Shown piece by piece: positions 11,495 through 23,836 of a stretch of DNA of 64,000 bases (position 1 is its first letter; every line of letters begins with the position of its first letter). A program made the position numbers and the translations under genes. The notes beneath the pieces were generated by a model. It searched no databases, was not told where the DNA came from, and saw only the letters and a list, made by a program, of their open reading frames with translations. This DNA comes from Typhlomys cinereus (lineage: Eukaryota > Chordata > Mammalia > Rodentia > Platacanthomyidae). Where the stretch lies: contig JALPQD010000137.1 in assembly GCA_023101885.1 (NCBI GenBank), positions 5,074,041 through 5,138,040 of the forward strand, read 5' to 3'.

Positions 11495-11885
11495 GAGTGG
11501 GGTCAGAGTCAGGCTTGACTACCAAAAGTTGAGCTTCGGTCACATCTGTGAATTTGTAGCTAAGGCCCTGAGCAGGTCTGTGGAGATCATCGAATTGATA
11601 TGGGAAGACCCAACCCACAGTGGGTGGATTCCCTGGGTGGGCAGAGTAAATGAACAGACCTAGTTGAGTACTTTGATATACTCAGGCATGTAAGTGTACT
11701 GGCAAGCAAGAAAGTATGTCCCTTTCCCAGAAATTCCTAGGGATGTAGTCCGGCCAGTATCCTAGGCCCCTGATGTTGATACAAACCTTCCTGCCATGCT
11801 GACGTAAACAGACTTATAAGCAAAAATAGACCCAGTTCCCTGAAGAGTTTTGGTTGTCTGTTTGTTCAGCAATGGGAACATGTAT
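11495..11885 (+). mobile_element. Diverged MaLR-like LTR, plus strand
   Basis: GGGAAGACCCAACCCACAGT, CTGGCAAGCAAGAAAGTATG and the terminal AAAAATAGACCCAGTTCCCT parallel the LTR at 7274-7694. It is the third LTR-like block within 1.4 kb in the same orientation. Confidence 0.5.
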
Positions 11886-11929
11886 CTAACACAGAATGTC
11901 ACACCAATCCTCCCTCACCACGTGCCAGT

Positions 11930-12130
11930 CCAGCAGTTATCTGTGTGTTCACTTAGACACCATCTTATGAGGACTCCCTCTGTGTCAGACACGGAACCTT
12001 CTGCCCTCAGATATGATGTCATCTTCATGTAAGATGCCGCATAACCCTGTTTCCAAAAGATCACGTTCCAAGGGGCTGATGGTTAAACACTCAACATACG
12101 TCTCATAAGGAGGACATGTTTGAACTTAGA
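11930..12130 (-). mobile_element. Possible ancient LTR (MLT1-like), minus strand
   Basis: CCTGTTTCCAAAAGATCACG followed by a CAACATACGTC motif resembles the reverse complement of an old mammalian MLT1-type LTR end. It is strongly diverged and weakly supported. Confidence 0.35.
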
Positions 12131-12759
12131 GATGGTATTGGTGGCTACATTTGGCCCCACTCCAGTGGGATTTGTAATGCTGCTCAGTCTGTGTAGAACA
12201 CGTTCCTGTTACTCAAGAAAACACAGAAGTGATCTCCTGAAGATGTAACCCCATTATGGCTGCCCTTTTCATGATCTAGAAGATTCGACGAGAGTCAATG
12301 TTGCAGCCAGGGTATACAAACAGTATTAAAGCACGTATTTAGTATTTAAAGCATGTTGGAAGTCTTGGCTATTTTAAGTTTGTGTGAAATTATAGTTAAT
12401 TTTTAACAGGTGATTTTACACTGCATGCACACATTTTATAATCTCATCTCAGTATTCTGCGAACATTATTTTAGTGTCCACGAAGAAGGAGGAGTATCTT
12501 TAAGAATGTTTTACACAACTGTACTGACTTTGCTGTTTACTGTTTCCTCTTAACACATGGACATCTCCAAAGAGGAGGCAGGGAGTCCGTTTGAGTCTGG
12601 CCGGCATCTTGCATGTCTTTGTCCTAACCCTGCGAGGCTCCCAAGAGGCAGCTGGCATTGAAAAAGTCATGCTCAGTCTCCATAGCCTACCCTGGCCCAC
12701 AGAGGTTTGCACTGTGGATCAAGGGATAGTTGCTAACTTGTTTTTGTAATTTAGTTTTT
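12131..12759. other. Unique non-coding sequence
   Basis: No recognised repeat or gene. The longest open frame is 70 codons on the minus strand. Confidence 0.4.
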
Positions 12760-12830
12760 GTTTCTAGGGACTGAGCCCAAGTTTCTGGACATGCTAAACA
12801 CATGCTGTAACACTGATCAGAACCTGCAGC
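12760..12830 (-). mobile_element. Possible ID-type SINE fragment, minus strand
   Basis: GGGACTGAGCCCAAGTTTCT then ACATGCTAAACACATGCTGT resembles a reversed ID-type tRNA-derived SINE head. It is short and diverged. Confidence 0.35.
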
Positions 12831-13186
12831 AGAGATGTAGGTCTTGACGATAATGTTTTTGACACTTGCAGTGAGATTCCAAGTTAAAAGTTGCTTACTT
12901 GAACACTTTGCCAGTCATTCATTAATTATTTTAGGTGAACATTTGGTATCAAAGCCATAAACGTGGCATGTGTAGCACATTTTATAGACTAAGCAAATGA
13001 CCTGTAAGATAACAAATGTTCTATGCAGAAACCGTAATTGAAATGATAGCTTTGAGGATCTTAGAATTAACAGTGGGATAGAGTCACGCAGGTGAATCAT
13101 TATTTGTTCTGCAGTTTCGAGGCTTTTCAGTGTAGCGCCCACACTGAATTATTTGCAGCAGTGTGAGGAGAAGTAAAACAGGAAGG

Positions 13187-13420
13187 CCTTGGAATCAAGG
13201 TCCCTTTGAGCGCTTGAGGTAAACGTCCTGTTGACCTTGCTTTGATCTGTTGAAATCAAGGTACCGTTGCGTGTTGGAGTTCTTTGATCTTTCAGAATTA
13301 AAGTCTCACGGGATTTGTTTCGTTCTCTCAAGATAAAGATCCTGTCGGGGTTCTTTGAATCTCACTGCAGTTCTGACTTCTTGAAATCAGGTTCAGTTGG
13401 ATTATTTTGATCTCCTCAGA
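13187..13420. repeat. Degenerate ~40-bp tandem repeat
   Basis: Five or six diverged units share a TTTGATCT - TTGAAATCAAGGT - GTTGG pattern. Recurrences include TTTGATCTGTTGAAATCAAG, TTTGATCTTTCAGAATTAAA, CTTCTTGAAATCAGGTTCAG and TTTTGATCTCCTCAG. Spacing is about 35-45 bp. Not recognised as a known family. Confidence 0.6.
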
Positions 13421-14299
13421 CTGTTTCTTGGCCAGACATTCTGCTTGCATAGGCCTGCCTGGAGGGGAGGGGCTCCGCCTGCCTGTTGCTTCCTCCCTCA
13501 CTTCTCTGGTGAAAAAGTAAAGACATGATGGACGCCTCATCCTGATTAGTCATTGAGCAACCCACAGAGAGTGGAACAGAATTGACCCCATGCTCCGTGC
13601 TCTAATAAGAAGCCAACCATGACCATTCTTATCAACTTCAGACAGGCTAAGGCGTTTGCACATCGAGTTTTATGAACTTCAAATTAGTCGAATGATTCAT
13701 CTGGGAGATGATTTGCTGATCAGTTAATAAGACTCCTGAGTCTATCTTAAAATTTTAGAACAAGCAGGTCTTTACCTCAATGGCAAGATCAAGAATTTGC
13801 TTAACTACAAAAGGGTGTAACCATAACTATATATTTACCTCGTTGTTTCAAAGTATTTGAAATTGGTATTTGAGAGTTAACAATTATGCATCTTTTCAGT
13901 AATTAAACTGACTCCTTATTTTTATTAAACTAAATTCATCCTTCTGTGCTAGGGCTTGTATTCTCTTAAAGAGTTTTAGCCCCTCCTTATGGTTTTCCTA
14001 GACGGTCAGTGTGTGTTGAAACCAAAGATGGAGGTTAGGGCTGCAGCCTGAACGCACTGTCGTCATGTCGCCAAATTGCCATGTTGCCTCAATGAAACTT
14101 CCCTCAAGTCAAACCTCCTCCTTTTCTCCTACCCTGTAAGTCTCCACCCCTTTCTCCCACGCCTGTAACCTCAGTACCCCTCTTTCCTCCCGCTTTGACA
14201 GGGTCATCCTTAGGTTCTCGCCTGTCCTGTACAAATGTCAGGTCTTCCAGGGTTTGTCTGGCCTACATCATGGCCTCCTTCCTGTAAAGCAAGAACGAG
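13421..14299. other. Unique non-coding sequence
   Basis: AT-rich around 13650-13960 and pyrimidine-rich around 14100-14210. No gene or recognised repeat. Confidence 0.4.
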
Positions 14300-14668
14300 G
14301 TGATTGATGGTTGGTGTTGATGGCCAGATGGATTGGTTCAGAATCGCCTTGCACATAGGTGAGGACCAAGGGCATCTTGAAAGCATCTCTGGAGTGGATT
14401 AGCAGAAGGAGTAGCACCCACTCTACCCATGGGTGACCCCATCTTGTGGTCTGGGCCCCGGCCTGAATAGAGAGGGCAGAGTCACGTGGGTGCCAGCTGG
14501 TACCTCCCGCTCTGTTCTATGTGACGGACTGTCACGCACTCTTACCGCCATGTCTTTGCTGCCTTGATGGACTCCACCCCCTCGGAACAGGAGCCAATGT
14601 AGACCCTCCTTTCCGGAAGCTGCTTTTGTCGCAGACATGAGAGCAGTAACTATCACAGACGACACCTT
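14300..14668 (+). mobile_element. MaLR-like solo LTR, plus strand
   Basis: It opens with TGATTGATGGTTGGTGTTGATG. Late landmarks are CACTCTTACCGCCATGTCTT, GCCTTGATGGACTCCACCCC and GAAGCTGCTTTTGTCGCAGA, which align with the 3' third of the rodent MT/ORR1-type LTR. The AATAAA is degraded to CAATGTAGACC. Confidence 0.6.
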
Positions 14669-17504
14669 TCATGTCAACAGGGGCTTCAGGAGCAAGACTA
14701 GACACGTGAAGGCAAGTCTTTTGGGGTGGGGGGTCCCATCTGTAGAGAATTGTGTTTTCCACAAAGCATGTTTGAGTGAATACTCACGCGATGGAAATTA
14801 GGACACGTGGCCATTGGAAGCTTTTATTATTTTGACCTTATTAAGTAAAACATTCTGGTTGTGTATCCACAAGTGCGTAAAGCCCACTCAGATGATTGAA
14901 TGGTGAGTATGCTGCTGCCATTTCAGCAAAGCCAGACCTACAACCTTCCCGCGCTTCCACACTGCGCATTTTAACGCTGTCTGTCTGGCTTACGCCCTTA
15001 AGGTCTTGAAAAGAGGACGTAGGTCTCCTCCCGGCAGCTAATTGATGTTTCCAGGGAGAACAATCCCCTCTCACACCCTTCAAGACAGAGGCTTCTGACC
15101 CATGACATACTTGTGAAAATTGATGTTCACGGTTTGTGGGCCACAAGGAAGAAATTAAGTGGTGACAAATCCCAGGAGCATTCATGCTGGCATCCAGTGC
15201 AGGTCAGCATCTGCATCGGCACAGGAAGGGATAAGTGCCCGGGTGAACCTTTGCTTCAGGCTGAGCTGTGTTCCACGTTCATGCTCTTCTGTTTCATGTG
15301 CAATCGTGTGTGTGAGTTTGGAGTGTGTAGTCACTGGATTGGTTCAGCAGTGAGTTATAAATAAGGGTTTGCCCTCCAATTCAGTCCCCGGACCAGCTCC
15401 ATCACTGCTCACCATGAGAGATTGTTAAACTTGAGGACTCCCGCAGAACTCTGGACCAGATGAAACTGAACTCAGCCAGACCCTCCCTTGCTACCTTGCG
15501 CCCATCCGTCAAGGCCCACCTGGGTCCCTGTAAAAATGAGCTCTCCTCAGGCATGACTGGGCATTAACTTTAAGATATTGCCGTGATTTGGAGATGTGAG
15601 AGTCTATGAGAATAGTCCTCTAACGTTTTTCTCAAAAAATGTCTTTTCAGAAGCCCCCCCCCAATGTTACAATAGAAATAGTAGATAGAGTACTTTCAGT
15701 AACTAGAGAAGCAAGATTCTATATCATGGGCCTTACATTAACCATGATGTTTCTTTCTTTCTGAGGACCTCTGTCCTCCATACAGTGTGAATGTGTTTTA
15801 TGTAGAAGTGTGTAGGACTGTCATCAAATCACGTATAGACAGGAATATTTGTGCAAGTAATTTTGCTAAATCTGCTCTTTCAGGGGTGGATGGGCCAGTC
15901 GGTGACATCACTAATTATCCATGTTCCAGGAGTGCTCTACATTGAGACTTTGGGTTACCCCCAAATCTGCAAAAAAAGTGAAGCAAACTTCTCCTATGCA
16001 TCAGCATTTACATGTGTAGCTAGTTATATGTGCATTCGAGCATAGCTAAATGTTAATGTTGAGCCAGGCTAATGATTTGCATACAGAGAATGTGTGTTCC
16101 CCATGGGAGCTGCCATGGTTACAAAGAGAAACATCGAGCCATCCTTGCCTTTTAGGCATTTACAATCTGTTTGCAAAATGAACTCAACAGAAGTCACTTC
16201 TGTGTGAAAATACAGCACAAGACCTCTGATCGCTGTGGACAGACATGGTGCTCAAGAGAGGCTAGAGAGAGAACTGGTGTTTACCTGAGCCCTGGAAGAC
16301 AAGGCAGCGCCCCATGAACAGGAATGCCTGACTCCCAGAATGAGCGTGAGTAATAATGTCAGGACCAAACGTGACGAGGTCCCAGGAAACCCAGTTCTGC
16401 TCAGGAAACGTGTGGAGCCTGCTTGGGATGCCGGAGTTTGCAAGACACTTGCAGGGTCCTGCAGTCAAATGCTGCCCTAAAACTTGCCCTGCAGATCGCG
16501 GTGCCCCATTCCCCAGCAGACTTGACCTGCTCAGCTTCCAGTTAGTGCTCGTGCTGGTTTGTGGGATGCCCCAGCTCCTGCGATCGCCGTGAACACATCC
16601 ACTCACTCAGTCAGACCTTGGTGGAAACATTGCCTTGGTCTGTGGTCCATGCCCTTCCTGGAGAGCGTGCGTTTGTCTGCAGAAGAGTCACACAGCAGAA
16701 GGAATCAGACAGGAAAGATGTGCTTTCTTTTTAATGCTCTTGCTCACGATTTTATTATGTATGGTCATTTTAAACTGGGCTCCCAAATATTAGAATGCTA
16801 AAATTTTAGAGGACTCTTTTTAAAATGCCTGATTAATCCACACAAAAACACACAGAAAGAGTACGCCAGTTTTTTAAGGAAAGTGAATTGAAGAAAACAC
16901 TTTAGACTGGACCTAAATTCAATGACAAGCCTGATAGTCAGATAGTTTTATTATGAGTTTTATTTTTTATATTATGAAATATAAAATGATATTTATGAGG
17001 CATCATAGAGTGTTTGATACATGTACATAATGTGTAATATTTAAATCATGGTAAGCACATCTCCTTAAGCAATTCTCGATTATGTATATAAACACTCAAA
17101 ATCCATTCTCGCAGATAACTTTTTCAGTAAAAGATGGAGCTCATTTTTGTTTCTTATGGTGAGCTCTCCTATCATAAAAACTGAGGCAGATTCCTGTCAC
17201 CTCTTATGTAACTCTTGACTAGATTCCTTGTCTCTGACCCAGATTAGTGGATTGTTAGTTCTTTATCTTCTCTGTTCCACTCGACTTATCAATAATGACA
17301 CAGCTTTAACTTAATCCATTAAACATGGACCAAAGGAGACACACAAATTAGATCCTGTATGCCATTAGCTAGAAGACAAACCTGACTATCACAAACGGGT
17401 TCAGAACGTACCTGAAACTGCACAGAACTGATTAACGTGGTCCATGGTATTTGTCTTTTCTCCCCATCTTAGTAACTTACAAGCATAAAGATACTATTCC
17501 TTCT
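14669..17504. other. Unique non-coding sequence
   Basis: About 2.8 kb in which I recognise no repeat family and no gene. Frames up to 114 codons (14841-15185 and 16262-16606, both minus) have no domain signature and are overlapped by frames on the other strand. 16800-17110 is strongly AT-rich. Confidence 0.4.
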
Positions 17505-17655
17505 GGCAGCACTGCTGTGAATGCTGTAATCCCAGTCCCTTCGCGGTCCAGGCAACAGGATCACCAGTTTAAGACCTACTTGGGCTCGAAAGTGAGTTTA
17601 CTACCTCCTGGGTAATTCAGCGAAATCCTGGCTCAAAGTAATAGATTAAAAAAGG
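17505..17655 (+). mobile_element. B1 SINE, plus strand
   Basis: AATGCTGTAATCCCAGTCCC, AGTTTAAGACCTACTTGGGC and GAAATCCTGGCTCAAAGTAA follow the B1 order (7SL-like 5' half, then the AACCCTGTCTC-type end). It ends in an A-rich tail at about 17643-17655. Confidence 0.75.
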
Positions 17656-17684
17656 AGGAGGAGGTTGGACATTATTGGTTTTAA

Positions 17685-18020
17685 TCGTAATACTGTTTCG
17701 ATTACTCTTTCTTCTGCTGTAAGACAACACTGAGACCCAATTTAAGACAGAGGAGATCTACTTGGCTTATGATTGTCCATTTCGGGGGAAAGGACTGTGG
17801 GCAGGGGGAGCTGGATTCCGCTTACGTCACTGGGAGATCCAGCAGTAATCTCGAGGGTAGCCAGCTAGCAGAAGCAGGCAGGGCTACCCAACCTCAAGCC
17901 GCCCTGGTGACAGGCCTCCTCCAGTATGACTCCATCTCCTAACGGTGCCACAACCATTCCAGGCATAAGCGTCAGCTGAGGCCATACGGCCTTGTGGAGA
18001 ACAAGTTACACTGAAAGCAT
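17685..18020 (-). mobile_element. Diverged MaLR-like LTR, minus strand
   Basis: CTTCTGCTGTAAGACAACAC, GGAGATCTACTTGGCTTATG and GCCTCCTCCAGTATGACTCC match, in reverse complement, the end, middle and start of rodent MaLR LTRs. The boundaries are approximate. Confidence 0.45.
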
Positions 18021-19409
18021 GACAAATATTCAAATAATACCATGCAAACTCAGAAGACAAAAGCAAACGGATAGTTCTCCAACTCCTTCACTATAAATCC
18101 TAAAGTCTTAGAGTGAAACCAACATTTTGCCCAATTCTCACGTGGAGGTTGGAAATCCTTTTTGTCCTTTTCTGATTTCCACTCCAATGTTTGAAATAGT
18201 TTACTGATAGTTTTCTTGCCTTTTTCAAGGAAGTCTCTGGAAAGTTCATGTTTTCCTTGGGTTGATTAGAAACTAGGGGGAAAAACCCACTTGTTGATGA
18301 ACTTGTATGTGCACCTTTTGGAGAATGGTTGCTTTTCTTCTACATACGTGTTCAAAGCTCATGATCTTGCTTCTCTTTTTAGAACTTTTAAAACAGATAT
18401 TATGAGTAATAGTTTTTGAATGTTCTGCATGTAGTATAGTATAATATCACATGCATATAATAAAAATCAATTCAAGTTTATTGAATTGTGTTCTTAAAAA
18501 TGACTACCATCTAAACGAGCTTTCCTTGATTGAAGAAATGAAAACATACTTCTTGTGAAAGTGGAAGAAAGTAACACCTAAGTGTGCCTGGTAGACAGCA
18601 ACTTATTTTCAGCACACAACACACAGTTGTGCAAAATGCCACACAGTGGTGCAAAATGCAATCTCTTCCCCAGCTTACTCTTCACATACATGATAGAAAG
18701 TCTCTTCATGGAGAGCAGATTGGCATTTTGGATGTCCCATTTTATGCGACTGCTATTTTGTCAATGTCTGTATGTGTCTTGTTGCCTGAAATACTGTCCT
18801 CAGGTTCATCTTGGCTGTCTTTCTTCATGCTCTTCTGTCTGATCATTTGCCTCTAAGGAAGTTTTTCAGCCCCGCCTCATTTTGTGGGATTGACCTTTGA
18901 ACCCAAATGCTCTGTTCTGCATCTGTTTGTTCCACTTTGTCCCGCTGGCTTTGTCCAGCATGCTTTGTTTTGAGAACTTTGAGATCAATGGTGATGCACA
19001 GCCACAAAGTCTGTTTTAGATGTCTTCAGGCAGTTCCATAAAAATAGGAACAGAAAAGTGATATTGAACTCCTCACAGAGAATATTTGACAGATCGATAG
19101 ATGTCATGTTTCTCTTGCCTTGGCATAAATAAAAAGTGAATTCTGTTTTATGAACTTTTAAAAGAACTCTCTCAAGTGTAGGGCAAAGCCAGTTTCTGAT
19201 TGCTTCAGTTCTTTCACTATTAAGAAGAAAAGAACCTTTTGTTGACTTCTGTTCTACACATGCACATTGTCACAACTGACCATGTCGTTGAAATTGAAAC
19301 AGTAAGAAAGAGGATTGCTTCATTTTCTAATAAACAAATGGCCCAGTTTGTGGGCAGGAAGAATCAGAAAATAAAATGGATAATGACCTCAGAGCACCTA
19401 TGGTATGGA
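18021..19409. other. Unique AT-rich non-coding sequence
   Basis: No repeat or gene recognised. Two overlapping plus-strand frames of 86 and 90 codons at 18582-18856 are in different phases and show no protein-like pattern. Confidence 0.4.
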
Positions 19410-19423
19410 GAGCTTACTTAAAA

Positions 19424-19705
19424 TTTTTTTTCTTTTTTTTTTCTTCTTTTTTTTTTTTCAATTTATTCAATCGTGTGTGTGTGTGTGTGTGTGTGTGTAG
19501 AACTACGGGCGAATTCAGGAATCGCCATGGACCGCCTCCACCTCCTCCTTGTTTACTCTGCCCCCAGGCTCACAGGCTCCGCCCTACCAGGACCAGAAAT
19601 GCAGGCCGTCCCAGCTTCCACCCGGTGTCTACATGTGGGGTCTAGGCTCCGAATTCGGGACCTTCCGCCTGCAAGGCAGAGGCATTAAGCCACCTCTCCA
19701 GCCCC
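19424..19705 (-). mobile_element. B2-superfamily SINE, subfamily A, minus strand, with target-site duplication
   Basis: On the plus strand it begins with the T-rich reverse of the tail, then (TG)n at about 19474-19498, then the body (ATGGACCGCCTCCACCTCCT), and ends with the reversed head (GCCACCTCTCCAGCCCC). Direct repeats GAGCTTACTTAAAA lie at 19410-19423 and 19706-19719. The three overlapping plus-strand frames here come from the SINE. Confidence 0.85.
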
Positions 19706-19724
19706 GAGCTTACTTAAAAATTAA

Positions 19725-19950
19725 GGAAAGTGTGATGAGGTAGTGGGGAAAAGTGCTTCCCATGCAAACCTAATGACCTGAGTTCAATCCCCGGAACCCA
19801 CATAAATGTGGATGGAGAGAACCAACTCCGCAGAATTGTCCTCTCACCACTACACATACTTCAGCTTGTGTGTGATCTAATTAATACATGCAAATCACAC
19901 ATACATATCAACATAATGATGATAATAACAGTAATGATAGTAATTTTTAA
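19725..19950 (+). mobile_element. B3-like SINE, plus strand
   Basis: TGACCTGAGTTCAATCCCCG, GAACCCACATAAATGTGGAT and GGAGAGAACCAACTCCGCAG with a following CCTCTCACCACTACACATAC are B3 landmarks in the right order. It lies directly against the SINE duplication at 19719. Confidence 0.65.
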
Positions 19951-22900
19951 AGGTAAAAAATATCGACTACGACCGTCTGCAACAAGGACTGGAATAGATA
20001 GGAATCTGTGACGACACCAGGAGAGATGTCTCAGTGAGCAGCCACGTGCCTGAAAGAGAGACCCGGCTAAAGAGGTCGTCGGCACTGAGCACCACCGTTC
20101 AAAGAACAAGTGAGAATTCTTCCATTGTTCCCATGTGCAAGACACAACCCCGATTCTCGGGACTCAGAATACATATTTATCGCTATACATTTGTATGAGA
20201 GCAGCAAAGTTGCAACGAGTTCTGACTGGAGTTTCACCTTGCTGTTATCATCAAAGAGAAAACATACAAAATATATTTATTTATTCCATTCATTAACTTG
20301 AATATGTATAATTGTATATTTCCCATTTGAAAAACATTGGCATAAATGCTGGCCTTTTCAATTATCTCATGTCCATCAGCATAATGATTTATTCAGCATT
20401 TCCTTCTTGTACTGACCTTTTATTTAGAAGGTGATGAGTTTATTAGTTTACCATTAACACATCATTAAGGAAAAGCAAGCTTTTGAAAGGTTTTAGAGAA
20501 AAATGATCTGCTCTGAGAAGACACTTTTGTTTGTAGCACAAATCAAAGCCAGATAGCATGGTGTTTGTCTGCCCCTGGCCTGCTTCCCTTTCAAGCTTTC
20601 AGTTTCCTGTGACTTGAACAAACATCTGATCACTCTAGATAGGGCTCCTGTGACAGACCAAAGAAAGACTCCACCCACATCTAGCTTGGTGGACTAATGA
20701 GTGTGGGTGGTCTCTCAGGAGAGCTGCATCCTGCAAGCTCCCACGTGGGCTGGCAGGCGGCTCTGCCTGTGAGGAGCTTCTCTGGAATAATGGGTTACTA
20801 CTTCGTTAACTTGGGGAAGAGTTTGTACATATTGTAAGTTTCATAAGCTCCCTTCTCTGGAAGCAATGTTTCAGATCAGAGACAATAGCTATACGACCTT
20901 CAGGTCCAGCCATGCTATTCCAGATGAGCAGTTTTCAGTTCTTTTGATGGGCGAATAACATTCACTTGTATGCATATGCACAGGTGTTTCTTGGTGTCTG
21001 GAAGAGATTGGTGTCAGAACAAACTGTGGTTGCCAGTATCCGAGGATGGGCAGGTCTCTTTCATAAAGTGCATCGTACACACACATTCACAGCCTCCCTT
21101 ATATATTATATTACAAGTTATCTAGGTCTAGATTTCCGGGATCTAATACAATGTAAAGTCCATGAAACAACTGTTACACTGCTTATAGAATAACAAACAA
21201 AGTAAGTGTGTTTATGCCCAAGAAAGTCACAGTGAGCTAAATTTCAATATTTCTGTTTATGGTTATTTGGACCCACAGATATGAAATCCCAGGGTTTGAA
21301 AGGCCAGTTTAATACATACACTGCATCATCCATTAACAGATGGAATTGGTGTCTGTTATACTTAATGTGATAGTGATCCTAGATATATAGTATGTGTGTC
21401 CATTAAATCATTTTCATATCTTGACTATATACAGTTCTAGATAAAATATTTATAATTTTAAAAAAAGCATTCCTGCTTCAGAAAAGAAAAAATATATATT
21501 AGATAACATAAAGATTTAAGAAGTGTTCCTGCTTCGGAAAAGAACTGTTTTTGTCTTAGCGAATCCTGAAGCTTCACAATGCAGCTATTGCAACAGGGAC
21601 AGAAACAGAATCCTTAGGCTGGTGACCCACGAAGGAGGAAGGAACAAAGAAAGCTTGCACTACGCGTGTAGTTGGCATAATACTTCACAGTCAAGGCCTT
21701 TGACGTACAAAATCTACTAAACGAATATTTCATGACTCGTTAACAAAACACTCTGTAGCAAGAGAAGAAGCCTTGAGTCCTATCTCATCCTTTAATTCTA
21801 AGAGCTTGGGTAACAGGTGAGCTGCTAATTCCGACTCTGGGTTCTCAGTGCAATATTTCGTGCATTGACTGTAAAGGACTTTCACAGCAGCATTTATGGA
21901 GATGTCACATTAGCGTCGGCTGCTCTTCGCTGGAGTCCACAGCGTTACTTCCGTGAGGGGCTGGTTGGAACGTACAGCCGTCTATAGCCAGCACATCACC
22001 TTGTGTGACCCGCTCCCCACATTGCTTTCACTTACATTATTGGAACCCACTCTAGATTTGGGGAATTAATAATTTGCCTCAAGCAGTACTTTTTATTTTT
22101 CCCCTTTCCAAGCCTTTATTTTCCGTAACTGTAAGTGCTCGTATGTGTCGTTTTATTCCAAAAATACATCCAGATAGAAAAATGCCTAACTAGTTTTACT
22201 TTCTTAAACATTAGAAATCGCAATTCATTTCATTTGGTATCAATGTTCGGTTAGTTTTTCATGTCTCTTATCGAGAAACCCAGTTCCCATGGCGTTCTGA
22301 GGCAAGATCAAGGTTGGCATCCTTGTCTGACAGCTTGCAGTCTGACTGTGTGGTCAAGTGCCTGCAGGTGACATCCCGTCAAGCTCATCTCTTGCTGTCC
22401 TGGAGAACTGAGAATACCTATGACCTCCGTGCGGCAACCTTTGACCTCAGGTGACCCCTGAGAATTCCCAGTGGGGCCAGGGAAACCACGATGATGCTCT
22501 ATGAACAGGTCTAACCTTGATCAGCTAAAACTTAAAAACTGACATGCAGTCATTTCACATTGCAGATAGCTTATTGACTCGTTAATGCTATATTTAGCTT
22601 ACATGTTGGAAGTCTGCCATCTGACTTGAGGGCTGCAAATATAAGATATGAATCTTAAAGATAAAATATGAAACATGAGAGTTATTCCTGTTTGGATTCT
22701 GTGTTGAAGTGAAGTTCCGAGGTACTGCTGGATAGAGACATATAGCACAGTAAACTGATTCCACCTGACCCTTTGCTGCATGTTTCCTGTGGGTATTGGG
22801 AAACCATTATGATTCCAGTTTTGCTGGCTTCTCGGAGGCGCTCACTACTGGCAATGAAGGAGATGGTCACTGCTCTCTTCAGAGGGAAAATTCCTTGGTA

Positions 22901-23176
22901 ACTCCTGCCCAGCCTGTTTCTTGGTTTCTCTCACCCTTCCATTCATCTCCAAGCTCATCCTTGTGGGTAAAAGAACAAATAGCATAATTAAATTAAATAA
23001 TGCCTGTGAAATCCCTGCTGTAGCATTCAGCCGATGTATTTTCATGTGCTAAATATTTTTAATTCTTCTCACTGACTCAATTAAATATTCAAGACAGTAA
23101 GTTAAATAGCAGAGGACTTTCAATGCTAATGATTTAAAAATAATTCCTATCTAATGAGTATTAATTAACTCACAGG
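19951..23176. other. Unique non-coding sequence
   Basis: Over 3 kb with no confidently recognised repeat and no gene. Frames stay under 95 codons. AT-rich stretches at 20240-20480, 21100-21540 and 22950-23180 are rich in TAAT/ATTA motifs; the last is noted in the findings as a possible conserved non-coding element. Confidence 0.4.
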
Positions 23177-23268
23177 TCAGTTAACAAATATTTATTGAGC
23201 GTTTGCATTGTGTAAAAAACTCTGCTGCAGGCATGGAGATTCATTGTGCTAGATGCACCTAGTATTTC
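23177..23268 (-). mobile_element. Possible MIR/L2 fragment, minus strand
   Basis: TTAACAAATATTTATTGAGC and the following GCAGGCATGGAGATTCA resemble the widespread ancient motif of a fragment ending in ATTTATTGAGCRCYTACTRTG. It is short and diverged. Confidence 0.4.
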
Positions 23269-23272
23269 ATTT

Positions 23273-23687
23273 TCTAAACTTGTGTAGAATATTTATCAAT
23301 AAGTAGTATGTGTGTGTGTATATATATATATATAAGCACGGATATATACATACATATATTTGTTGTGTGTATGTTCATATATTCTTTATAGTATTTAAAA
23401 TATAATGCATATGTATTTGTAACTTATAGTATATATATGTATATATATATAAGTATAAATATAAAAAGATATTTTTCCAGGGCTGGAGAGGTGGCTCAGG
23501 GGTTAAGCCTCTGCCTTGCAGGCAGAAGGTCCTGAGTTCAGATCCTAGACTCCACGTATAGATGCCGGGCAGAAGCGGGGGCAGCCTGCGTTCTGGTCCT
23601 AGTAGGGCGGAGCCTGTGAATCCCAGGACAGAGTAAACAAGGAGGAGGTGGAGGCGGTCCATGGTGGTTCCCCAATTGCCCCGTGGT

Positions 23688-23739
<52 letters not shown>

Positions 23740-23836
23740 CACATGCACAATTGAATAAATTAAAAAAAGATATTTTTCCTGTTATCATAACATTTGCCCT
23801 TTGTTCCAAAATCTAACTTATGTGGAACTATAAGGT
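23273..23836. repeat. Local duplication, copy 1 (interrupted by a SINE)
   Basis: The unit begins TCTAAACTTGTGTAGAATAT and ends GTGGAACTATAAGGT. It matches 25269-25516 along its whole length apart from the SINE at 23479-23763. AT/TA microsatellite blocks differ in length between the copies. The breakpoints are sharp: sequence outside the two units is unrelated. Confidence 0.9.
23479..23763 (+). mobile_element. B2-superfamily SINE, subfamily A, full length with 16-bp target-site duplication
   Basis: Head GGCTGGAGAGGTGGCTCAGG, B box text GGTCCTGAGTTCAGATCC, body GCCGGGCAGAAGCGGGGGCA, then a (CA)n run at about 23692-23737 and the end AATTGAATAAATTAAA. It is flanked by perfect repeats AAAAAGATATTTTTCC at 23463-23478 and 23764-23779. 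The same 16 bases occur once, uninterrupted, at 25444-25459 in the other duplication copy. This makes it the best defined SINE of the window. Confidence 0.92.

Noticed and set aside
23375..23809. 144-codon minus-strand frame
   Set aside because: It runs through the SINE, its CA tail and the AT-rich duplication unit.
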